DNA of 12,245 nucleotides, taken from the NCBI GenBank assembly GCA_001805165.1, contig MHEI01000078.1, forward strand, positions 19,016 to 31,260, given 5' to 3'. The position numbers and the translations under genes are program-made. The notes beneath the pieces were generated by a model. The model made no database searches, was not told the origin of the DNA, and was given only the letters and a program-made list of their open reading frames with translations. Within the stretch, counting starts at the first letter, position 1. Each line of letters starts with the position of its first letter. This DNA comes from Nitrospirae bacterium RBG_16_43_11. Its GTDB lineage: Bacteria; Nitrospirota; 9FT-COMBO-42-15; HDB-SIOI813. Positions 1 through 6,303 of this stretch are shown piece after piece.

Positions 1-247
1 ATCTGTAGAGGAGGAATCATTTAACCAACTGCTTGATTATCCTCATTATACGAGGCCTGCTGAGCTCAGAGGAATGAATGTTCCACCTGTCCTGCTATCC
101 GGAAACCATGAAGTTGTCAGGCTCTGGAGGAGGAAACAGGCGTTGATTAATACATTAAATAAGCGCCGCGATATGCTTGATAGTGCGGATTTATCAGAAG
201 AAGACATTAAGTTAATGAAAGTGATTAAGGAGGAAACAACTATATGA
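1..247 (+). CDS. trmD: tRNA (guanine-N1)-methyltransferase TrmD, C-terminal part (5' end outside window)
   Basis: TrmD methylates N1 of G37 in tRNAs that have G at position 36, which prevents +1 frameshifting. Only the last 81 codons are visible (frame beginning at base 2, stop TGA 245-247). Recognition rests on the C-terminal domain: LLDYPHYTRP, then RGMNVPPVLLSGNH, then WRRKQALINT and the charged tail after RRDML, all in the order found in E. coli TrmD. The residue aligned with the E. coli general base Asp169 (the D of EDSF) appears to be Glu here (EESF), and the following loop looks one residue shorter; this is by-eye alignment. The stop overlaps the rplS start in ATGA. An AAGGAGG at 227-233, inside this gene, serves rplS. 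The trmD-rplS pair is a standard bacterial arrangement. Confidence 0.96.
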   Translation, partial: SVEEESFNQLLDYPHYTRPAELRGMNVPPVLLSGNHEVVRLWRRKQALINTLNKRRDMLDSADLSEEDIKLMKVIKEETTI

Positions 248-639
248 ATCCAATAGAACGCATTGAAAGACAACAGATGCAAAAAACCATTACACCATTT
301 AATATTGGGGACTTGATACAGGTTTCTGTCAAGGTAATAGAAGGTGACAGGGAGCGTATACAGTTATTTGAGGGCAATGTCATAGCACGACGGGGAAGAA
401 ATAATCGTGCAACAATTACTGTAAGAAAGATATCATACGGAGTTGGCGTAGAACGTGTATTCCCTTTATATTCCCCATTTGTGGAAAAAATAAAGGTCGT
501 CAAGAGCAGCAGTGTGCGCAGGGCAAAGCTATACTACATAAGGAAGAAAAAGGGCCGTGCCATGCGTATTGCTGAAAAAGATACGGTCACAAGGGGGCCT
601 GTTACAGGAGGGCAATCGAATACACCGGCTGAGGGATAG
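244..639 (+). CDS. rplS: 50S ribosomal protein L19
   Basis: This is large-subunit ribosomal protein bL19, which sits at the 30S-50S interface. The 131 residues cover the whole family: N-terminal helix (NPIERIERQQM), the beta-barrel start FNIGDLIQV, the conserved GNVIARRGR basic loop, the FPLYSPFVEKI stretch, and the C-terminal basic YYIRKKKGRAMRI. Typical L19 is about 115 to 120 residues; the extra length is a short tail after RGPVTGG with no recognisable motif. The start is ATG 244, within the trmD stop (ATGA), preceded by AAGGAGG at 227-233 with a 10-base spacer, so translational coupling to trmD is likely. rnhB begins five bases after the stop. Confidence 0.98.
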   Translation: MNPIERIERQQMQKTITPFNIGDLIQVSVKVIEGDRERIQLFEGNVIARRGRNNRATITVRKISYGVGVERVFPLYSPFVEKIKVVKSSSVRRAKLYYIRKKKGRAMRIAEKDTVTRGPVTGGQSNTPAEG

Positions 640-644
640 TAAGT

Positions 645-1277
645 GTGACTTCAGGACCAGACCTTTCATTTGAATATGACGGATACCGGCAAGGGTTTAC
701 TCATATAGCAGGAATTGATGAGGCAGGAAGAGGCAGCCTTGCCGGCCCTGTTGTAGCGGCAGCAGTGATTTTTCCAACAGGACATTTTATTAAGGGAGTA
801 GATGACTCAAAAAAGCTGTCACCTGCCAGGAGAGAAGTCCTGTTTGAAGCAATTAGGGGAAATGCACTGAGCATAGGGATCGGCATAGTTGATCATGCAG
901 AGATAGATAGAATAAATATTTACAGGGCAACAATTAATGCCATGGAAATGGCATTGCTGAATCTTGCAATTAAACCTGATTATTTGTTAATTGACGCAGT
1001 TCCTGTCACAAATATTCCAATACCTCAATTGCCTATTATAAAAGGTGATACATTAAGCTTTTCAATTGCATCTGCATCCATTATTGCAAAAGTAACAAGA
1101 GACAGGTTGATGGTAGAGTATCATTCGTCATACCCGCAGTATAATTTCTTATCCCATAAGGGCTATGGAACCAGGGAGCACATTGAACGGTTAAGACAGT
1201 TTGGACCGTGCATCATTCACAGGAACAGCTTTCTAAAAAAGATATTTATGAGGGACGTTCCCCCAGAGAAGAGTTAA
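645..1277 (+). CDS. rnhB: Ribonuclease HII
   Basis: RNase HII cleaves the RNA strand of RNA-DNA hybrids and starts removal of single ribonucleotides misincorporated into DNA. The 210-residue protein has the diagnostic GIDEAGRG (residues 23-30, metal ligands Asp25 and Glu26), DSKKLS (54-59), LIDAV with Asp117, and KGD with Asp135 followed by SIASASIIAKVTRDR. The spacing of these four acids matches the Thermotoga maritima enzyme as I recall it (D18, E19, D107, D125). The start is GTG at 645. It is preceded by GAGGG at 631-635, inside the end of rplS, and no closer ATG precedes the DEAGRG motif. It sits between rplS and yraN, its usual position in many bacteria. Length is normal and all key residues are present. 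Confidence 0.97.
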   Translation: MTSGPDLSFEYDGYRQGFTHIAGIDEAGRGSLAGPVVAAAVIFPTGHFIKGVDDSKKLSPARREVLFEAIRGNALSIGIGIVDHAEIDRINIYRATINAMEMALLNLAIKPDYLLIDAVPVTNIPIPQLPIIKGDTLSFSIASASIIAKVTRDRLMVEYHSSYPQYNFLSHKGYGTREHIERLRQFGPCIIHRNSFLKKIFMRDVPPEKS

Positions 1278-1278
1278 G

Positions 1279-1650
1279 ATGTCTTTATTAAATAAAAGGG
1301 CCAAAGGAAGGGATGGAGAGACCAGGGCTGAAGAATACCTCGTAACAAATGGGTACAATATCTTAGAGAAAAACTATAGAAATCGCTTTGGTGAGATTGA
1401 TATTATTGCAAGGGATGGAAAGACAATAGTCTTTATCGAGGTAAAAACAAGGAACACAAATTCACACGGCTTACCTGTAGATGCCGTGGATGCAAAGAAA
1501 CAGGGCCGTATCGGCAGGGTAGCACTGTCATACATTACTGCAAAAAAGATCAGTAATATTCCCTGCCGTTTTGATGTCCTTTCAATTAATGATAACAGGA
1601 TTGAGTTGTATACGAATGCGTTTGAACTGCCGGAAGGTCAGATATGGTAA
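1279..1650 (+). CDS. yraN: YraN/UPF0102 family nuclease-fold protein
   Basis: This is a small protein of the YraN (UPF0102) family, which has a restriction-endonuclease-like fold and no firmly established physiological role. The 123 residues show the family signature: GRDGETRAEEYL near the N-terminus (10-21), NYRNRFGEIDIIA (32-44) and FIEVKTR (52-58). Glu39, Asp41, Glu54 and Lys56 form a PD-(D/E)XK-like acidic/lysine set, so metal-dependent nuclease chemistry is possible but inferred. The start ATG 1279 follows the rnhB stop after a single base, and AGAGAAGAG upstream can act as ribosome binding site. The rnhB-yraN neighbour pair is widely conserved. The gene ends overlapping the next gene by seven bases (ATGGTAA). 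Confidence 0.93.
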   Translation: MSLLNKRAKGRDGETRAEEYLVTNGYNILEKNYRNRFGEIDIIARDGKTIVFIEVKTRNTNSHGLPVDAVDAKKQGRIGRVALSYITAKKISNIPCRFDVLSINDNRIELYTNAFELPEGQIW

Positions 1651-1901
1651 CAGGCATAAACAGTGATATTGATTACAACAACAAGATGTTTCATGTGCAG
1701 ACCGAAGACGGCGGACTGAATAATCCTATAATCCTGACGCGTATTTTTTGCAGCGGTGTCCTGATTACAACAAGAAAAACAAGCTATGTATATTTAGTTG
1801 AGATTGAGGACTGGAAAAGTATAGTGGAGCGGCTTATGAAGGAACAGCATGATGAGATGATTCAGGAGATATATCGCGGAAATGTGATGGCTCAAAATTG
1901 A
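1644..1901 (+). CDS. Small conserved protein of unknown function (HVQTEDGG motif)
   Basis: I cannot assign a function. The 85-residue product is soluble, with no signal peptide or membrane segment. It has a pattern I recall from unnamed small proteins of deltaproteobacterial and related genomes: FHVQTEDGG (residues 16-24), a NPIILTRIF strand (27-35), an ILTT-like strand ending in the basic RKTSY (44-48), then a C-terminal helix containing VERLMKEQHDEMI (about 61-73). The alternation suggests a small beta-sheet followed by one amphipathic helix. It starts at ATG 1644 inside the yraN stop, with GGAAGG at 1632-1637 as ribosome site, and its TGA overlaps the ftsE TTG start (TTGA). The tight coupling on both sides shows it is a real gene. 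A link to division is suggested only by position. Confidence 0.82.
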   Translation: MVTGINSDIDYNNKMFHVQTEDGGLNNPIILTRIFCSGVLITTRKTSYVYLVEIEDWKSIVERLMKEQHDEMIQEIYRGNVMAQN

Positions 1902-2539
1902 TACAGTTTAATAATGTCACAAAATTATATAACGGGATTCCTGTTATAAAAGACTTCACTGCCTCAATAGAAAAAGGTGAGTTTGTATTTATCTGCGGAC
2001 CTACCGGATCAGGTAAGAGTACATTATTGAAATTTCTCATGTGTATTGAACACCCTGATATGGGGGAAGTAATGTTTCAGGGGGAAGACCTTTCTGCTGT
2101 CAGCAAATCGCGCATTCCTTTTATCAGAAGGAGTGTGGGATTCATTTTTCAGGATGGAAGACTGCTGTTTAATAAGAGTGTTTTTGACAATATAGCACTT
2201 GTACTAAAGGTCGCAGGTCTTCCGGCTAAAGAGATAAAATACAGGGTCAGCGAAACACTAAGATTAGTTGGTATCGCTGATAAGATATATTCTCTGCCAT
2301 CAACACTTTCAGGAGGTGAATTACAGAAGGTGGCTGTAGCAAGGGCTGTAGTAAATGACCCTATATTATTGCTGGCTGATGAGCCTACAGGAAACCTTGA
2401 TATGGATAACGCACTTGAGATTTACAATATATTCAACAAAATTAACCGTACAGGCACAACCATTGTTGTTACCACCCATAACAATGATTTAGTAAAGAGT
2501 ATGGGAAAGAGGGTAATAACAACACCTTATGCTTATTAA
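1898..2539 (+). CDS. ftsE: Cell division ATP-binding protein FtsE
   Basis: FtsE is the cytoplasmic ATPase of the FtsEX complex, a mechanotransmitting ABC system that drives periplasmic activation of peptidoglycan hydrolases at the septum rather than transport. The 213 residues (E. coli about 222) contain Walker A GPTGSGKST (34-42), a Q-loop in GFIFQDGRLL, the ABC signature LSGGELQKVAVARA, Walker B ILLLADEPTGNLD and the H-loop TTHN. It starts with TTG at 1898: the product then begins MIQFNNVTKLY, the canonical FtsE N-terminus, and no other start fits. The TTG overlaps the TGA of the preceding small gene, and only a weak GATGG is available as ribosome site, so coupling is probable. The 3' end overlaps the FtsX start by 11 bases, consistent with 1:1 production. 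Confidence 0.96.
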   Translation: MIQFNNVTKLYNGIPVIKDFTASIEKGEFVFICGPTGSGKSTLLKFLMCIEHPDMGEVMFQGEDLSAVSKSRIPFIRRSVGFIFQDGRLLFNKSVFDNIALVLKVAGLPAKEIKYRVSETLRLVGIADKIYSLPSTLSGGELQKVAVARAVVNDPILLLADEPTGNLDMDNALEIYNIFNKINRTGTTIVVTTHNNDLVKSMGKRVITTPYAY

Positions 2540-4583
2540 TAGTATCAGAGAAGCCATTAGCCAGATCAGGTCCAACAAATATGCCGCTTTTTCTGCAATC
2601 GGTATAATATCAATCATACTTCTTGTCTTTGGTCTTTTCCTGTTGTCTCTGCATAATTTAAGAATTTTTTCTGAAGTCCTCAAGAGTGAAATGGAGGTGG
2701 TGGCATTTTCTTCCGGTAATGCCGCTCCGGAATTGCTTCAGGATATCAAGACAGAGATTGAGTCCATGAAAGAAGTTGAGAATGTTATTTTTATTTCAAA
2801 AGATGATGCAATGGAAATGTTTTCAAGGGAAATGACAAGTTTTCAGGGAATCATAAAGGGGTTAACGGAAAATCCACTGCCTGATGCATACAGAATAAAG
2901 ATTGTTCCTGAATCAAGAAATCCGGATGCCATACGTAATCTTGCTGAGAGACTAAAGGAAATAAACGGGATAGATGATGTTGAATACGGAAGAGAGTGGG
3001 TAGAGAGGCTGAATGCACTTATATCAGCGCTTAAAGTGTTAAGTGTAATTGTAGGTGGTATTATGTTTCTGATAGTATTGTTTATTGTTTCAAACACAAT
3101 AAGACTGACATTCCTGATGAGGCGGGATGAGATTGAAATCATGAAGCTTGCCGGCGCAACTAATCTGTTCATCAAGATCCCGTACGTCATGGAGGGGGGA
3201 ATCTTAGGCATGATTAGCGCCGGAGGTTCGGTTATCATGCTTTTGTTAACTTATAAGCTGATACTCTATAAGATACCTTCAACAGTCTATTTGTGGCTTG
3301 GGGGCATTGAATTCAGTTTTATACCATGGGAGGGTATAATTGCAATTATTCTTACAGGCATTATTGTTGGTTGTTTTGGAAGTTGGACATCAGTAGGGAG
3401 GCTTTTAGGGATAGCATTATTTCTAATTTTATGTTTAAATATCAGTAATATAACTGTTGCTGAAGGCAAGGATATCCAGACAATACAAAAGGAGATTGAG
3501 AATAGCCGGAAGCAGTTATATGATGTGGATAAACAGATAAAAGAGAAGAAGAAGGCAACCAGGAAGGCAGCAGAGGAAGAGAAGAAGGTAATTAAGAAGC
3601 TTGAGGTTAAAGAAAAAAACCTGGGCAGCAAGAAACAGGAATTTAAAAAAGTCAGTAAGGATATCACGCATAAAAAGAAAGAGATATACATGACTCAGTC
3701 AAATATTGAGTCATTATCTTCAGATTTAGCCGTAAAGAAAATGGAATTGACGGGATTTATTAAAGAGATTTACAAATCATATATGGGGAGGCACAAAGGT
3801 TCTGCCGAGATACTTCTATCATCAACGGATTATAATGACTATAAAATGAGATTAAAATATCAGGAAGGGTTTATAGGTGAGGCAGACCGCATGGTAAGTA
3901 ACCTCAGTCAGGATATCAGAGGGTTAAATAGTCAGTTGCTGTATTTAAACAAGGGGCATAAAAGCCTTTTAGTGGAAAAAGGCAATATTGCAGAAGACAA
4001 GGTGGCTATTGAGCGTGATATCAGACAGAACCGTCAGCAGCTCGCCGGAATACAAAGGAAAAAAGCTGAGTACGATGAGGAAATCAAAAGACTCACCAGC
4101 GCCTCTGCAGCCATGAAAAAACTCATTGCGTCATATGAAAAGGACCGCAGCAGCAAGCTCTCTTCAGCAGGGTCAGGTTTTGGTAATGATAAAGGGGAGT
4201 TGACCTGGCCCCTTGATGGAGATGTTGTATCTGCATTTGGCAGGCAGAAACACCCTGAGTTTGATGCATACATCTTTAAAAAAGGGATCGAGATAGCGAC
4301 AAAGGGTAGTAAAGATATAAAGGCTGCGTATAACGGGGTCGTGGCATACGCGGATTGGCTTCAGGGTTACGGACTAATGCTCATATTAGACCATGGGAAT
4401 AGTTATTATTCGATCTATGGTCATGCGTCAAAGATAGTTGTCTCAAAGGGGGCAAAGATAAAAAGGGGTCAGGTTATAGCTGTAGCAGGCAAAGGTAACG
4501 TTACAGGAAGAGACGGAATATACTTTGAGCTCAGACACCATGGTGAGGCTGTTGACCCGCTTGCATGGCTTGGGAGAGGATGA
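2529..4583 (+). CDS. ftsX-envC: FtsX-EnvC fusion: FtsEX membrane subunit joined to murein hydrolase activator
   Basis: One uninterrupted 684-residue frame holds two proteins that are normally separate. Residues 1-293 are FtsX: membrane segment 1 (about 19-41), the large extracellular domain (about 42-165), segments 2 (168-188), 3 (220-242) and 4 (267-286), with the conserved MKLAGAT motif at 205-211. A fifth hydrophobic segment (about 293-311), ending NITVA-EGK, resembles an EnvC signal peptide. Residues 315 to about 550 are charged coiled coil with the EnvC-like LLSSTDYNDYKMRLKY stretch. Residues 558-684 are a LytM/M23 fold closely resembling E. coli EnvC (WLQGYGL, IYFELR, DPLAWLGRG). The zinc motif HxGxD reads KKGIE (584-588) and HxH reads GIY (663-665), so it is predicted to activate amidases and not to cleave peptidoglycan itself. 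Topology is consistent: after segment 4 the chain is cytoplasmic, and segment 5 returns EnvC to the periplasm. The start ATG overlaps ftsE. Confidence 0.93.
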   Translation: MLINSIREAISQIRSNKYAAFSAIGIISIILLVFGLFLLSLHNLRIFSEVLKSEMEVVAFSSGNAAPELLQDIKTEIESMKEVENVIFISKDDAMEMFSREMTSFQGIIKGLTENPLPDAYRIKIVPESRNPDAIRNLAERLKEINGIDDVEYGREWVERLNALISALKVLSVIVGGIMFLIVLFIVSNTIRLTFLMRRDEIEIMKLAGATNLFIKIPYVMEGGILGMISAGGSVIMLLLTYKLILYKIPSTVYLWLGGIEFSFIPWEGIIAIILTGIIVGCFGSWTSVGRLLGIALFLILCLNISNITVAEGKDIQTIQKEIENSRKQLYDVDKQIKEKKKATRKAAEEEKKVIKKLEVKEKNLGSKKQEFKKVSKDITHKKKEIYMTQSNIESLSSDLAVKKMELTGFIKEIYKSYMGRHKGSAEILLSSTDYNDYKMRLKYQEGFIGEADRMVSNLSQDIRGLNSQLLYLNKGHKSLLVEKGNIAEDKVAIERDIRQNRQQLAGIQRKKAEYDEEIKRLTSASAAMKKLIASYEKDRSSKLSSAGSGFGNDKGELTWPLDGDVVSAFGRQKHPEFDAYIFKKGIEIATKGSKDIKAAYNGVVAYADWLQGYGLMLILDHGNSYYSIYGHASKIVVSKGAKIKRGQVIAVAGKGNVTGRDGIYFELRHHGEAVDPLAWLGRG
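3395..3413 (+). promoter_or_regulatory. Shine-Dalgarno-like site and ATA at the FtsX/EnvC junction (possible relic start)
   Basis: AGGGAGG at 3395-3401 lies nine bases before an in-frame ATA (3411-3413), exactly where an independent envC start would be expected: the next codons encode the hydrophobic ALFLILCL signal-like segment. An ATG here would give an ordinary exported EnvC. No in-frame ATG, GTG or TTG lies between the TTG at 3291 and the GTG at 3525. Whether this is a relic, a weak AUA start or chance (the bases also encode Gly-Arg) cannot be decided from sequence. Confidence 0.4.
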
Positions 4584-4615
4584 GTGTATAATTATTTAAT
4601 CGGAGGAGAAATAGT

Positions 4616-5962
4616 ATGTTAAGCAAAAAACGGCAGATGAAAACCGGGATAGTTATATTATTGCTTGTTATCCTGGCAGGGGTATGGGTAACTTTCGGCA
4701 AGGGTATAGGTAACCCTGTGTTCGGAGGTGAGAGCTATGAAAACCTCAGGGTCTTTGCAGAGGCGCTTTCCCTTGTAGAAAAAAACTATGTGGATGATAT
4801 AAAGACAAAGGACCTTGTATACGGTGCAATTAAAGGTATGTTGTCAGAACTTGATCCTCATACGAACTTCATGGCTCCTGAAAGTTATAAGGAAATGCAG
4901 GTAGATACAAAAGGGGAATTCGGGGGCCTTGGAATTCAGATAAGCATGAAAGACAAGAAACTTGTAGTAATTGCCCCGATAGAAGATACACCGGCATGGG
5001 ACGCAGGCATTAAGGCAGGGGATTACATCTTTAAAATAGATGATAATCCTACCAAGGATCTTAGTCTTGAAGATGCAGTTCATAAGATGAGGGGGCTGAA
5101 AGGCACCAGGGTTATGCTTACGATTGTAAGAGAGGGTGAGAAAGAACCTCTTGAATTCACTATTATAAGAGACATTATCAAGATACAAAGTATCAAGCAC
5201 AAAGTGATAGAAGGTGAGATAGGGTATGTACGCATTACTCAATTCCAGGAACGTACCGGTGAAGATCTGAAAAAGGCATTAGATAGTCTTGATGAACAGA
5301 ATATTAAATCACTTATCATTGACTTGAGGAATAACCCGGGTGGTTTACTGAAGGTGGCCATCCAGGTATCAGAGCAATTTCTTAAGGAAGGCAAGCTTGT
5401 AGTATCTGTTAAGGGAAGGAACGAGGAAAAGGAAGAGTACTTGTCATCTGCGACAAAGGCGCGTGCAGAATATCCCATAGTCGTACTTGTAAACGAAGGC
5501 AGTGCCAGCGCATCAGAGATTGTAGCCGGAGCGCTTCAGGACTGGGGAAGGGCTGTTGTGCTTGGAACCCAGACATTTGGAAAAGGTTCTGTTCAGACTG
5601 TATTCAACCTGAGCGACGGATCGGGGATGAGACTGACAACTGCAAAATACTATACCCCTAAGGGAACGTCTATACAGAATACCGGTATTACTCCGGATAT
5701 CATAGTAAAACTCATAGCAGGCAAAGAAGAAGTGAAGGGTAGATTTATCCGGGAAAGAGACCTGAAGAAACACCTGAAGAATGATACTGTCATTGAAGAA
5801 GAAGAGAAGGAAATCGCACCTGCTGAAAAGGAAGACGGAAAGGACGAGGAAGATAAAACCATAGAACCTCCGCCGGCAGTTGCAGGTGAGGGAGTTGATT
5901 CCCAACTTCAGAGGGCAGTGGATTTGTTAAAGAGTTGGAAGATATTCAAGGGAATTATATAA
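4616..5962 (+). CDS. ctpA: Carboxy-terminal processing protease (S41 family, PDZ domain)
   Basis: This is an S41A serine protease of the CtpA/Prc type, which cleaves or degrades periplasmic proteins and in several bacteria controls peptidoglycan hydrolases. The 448 residues comprise an N-terminal membrane anchor/signal (about 10-28), the LSELDPHTNFM region, a PDZ domain beginning at FGGLGIQI, and the protease core. NEGSASASEI and GTQTFGKG carry the Ser/Lys dyad. Ser298 is the best candidate nucleophile because it precedes Lys323 by 25 residues, as in Prc (S452/K477). After TPDI comes an acidic Glu/Lys/Pro-rich low-complexity stretch (394-426), then a final helix. The start ATG 4616 follows GGAGGAG (4602-4608) with seven bases between. 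It lies 32 bases after the FtsX-EnvC stop, a neighbourhood seen for envC in other bacteria, and may act on EnvC or its partner hydrolases (inference). Confidence 0.95.
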   Translation: MLSKKRQMKTGIVILLLVILAGVWVTFGKGIGNPVFGGESYENLRVFAEALSLVEKNYVDDIKTKDLVYGAIKGMLSELDPHTNFMAPESYKEMQVDTKGEFGGLGIQISMKDKKLVVIAPIEDTPAWDAGIKAGDYIFKIDDNPTKDLSLEDAVHKMRGLKGTRVMLTIVREGEKEPLEFTIIRDIIKIQSIKHKVIEGEIGYVRITQFQERTGEDLKKALDSLDEQNIKSLIIDLRNNPGGLLKVAIQVSEQFLKEGKLVVSVKGRNEEKEEYLSSATKARAEYPIVVLVNEGSASASEIVAGALQDWGRAVVLGTQTFGKGSVQTVFNLSDGSGMRLTTAKYYTPKGTSIQNTGITPDIIVKLIAGKEEVKGRFIRERDLKKHLKNDTVIEEEEKEIAPAEKEDGKDEEDKTIEPPPAVAGEGVDSQLQRAVDLLKSWKIFKGII

Positions 5963-5975
5963 GGAGGCAATTCGT

Positions 5976-6302
5976 ATGGGAAATGTAAGCGCTGTTACAA
6001 AGGACACCTGGGATGCGGAAGTGTTACAGGCTAAGGGGTTAGTTGTAGTTGATTTCTGGGCAGTCTGGTGCGGTCCCTGCAAGATGGTCTCTCCAATAGT
6101 TGACGAGCTGGCAAAGGAATATGATGGAAAGGCCAAGGTAGTAAAACTCAACACTGATGAAAACCCGGAGATAGCCAGCCGCTATCAGATTATGGGCATC
6201 CCGACACTTATGTTTTTCAAAGATGGGAAGGGTGTTGACAAACTCGTCGGGGCACTGTCCAGGGTACAATATAAAGAGAAGATAGAGGCTCTTTTGATTT
6301 GA
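5976..6302 (+). CDS. trxA: Thioredoxin
   Basis: This is a cytoplasmic thioredoxin, reduced by thioredoxin reductase, that keeps protein thiols reduced and supplies electrons to reductases. The 108 residues have the thioredoxin fold with VVVDFWA, the WCGPC active site (31-35, redox Cys32 and Cys35), the buried Asp26, KLNTDENPEIASRY, and the cis-proline loop GIPT (Pro76), then LMFFKDGK. There is no signal peptide, so it is the cytoplasmic type. A strong AAGGAGG (5961-5967) begins within the ctpA stop codon and lies eight bases before ATG 5976. recN follows one base after its stop. The family could include general thioredoxin-like reductants, but the motif set and length are those of standard TrxA. 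Confidence 0.96.
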   Translation: MGNVSAVTKDTWDAEVLQAKGLVVVDFWAVWCGPCKMVSPIVDELAKEYDGKAKVVKLNTDENPEIASRYQIMGIPTLMFFKDGKGVDKLVGALSRVQYKEKIEALLI

Positions 6303-6303
6303 T

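Noticed and set aside
240..503. Minus-strand open frame opposite rplS
   Set aside because: rplS is certain on the + strand, and the antisense product resembles no family.
3287..3691. Minus-strand open frame of 134 codons opposite the FtsX-EnvC junction
   Set aside because: It mirrors the Lys/Glu-rich coiled coil and membrane segments of the + strand gene. It has no ribosome site or family resemblance and is a shadow.
4587..4592. Perfect TATAAT in the gap before ctpA
   Set aside because: The only -35-like sequence, TTGCAT at 4561-4566, is 20 bases away and poorly placed, so I do not call a promoter.
4844..5905. Several minus-strand open frames of 130 or so codons opposite ctpA
   Set aside because: They lie entirely within a well-supported S41 protease gene on the + strand and show no recognisable protein motif.
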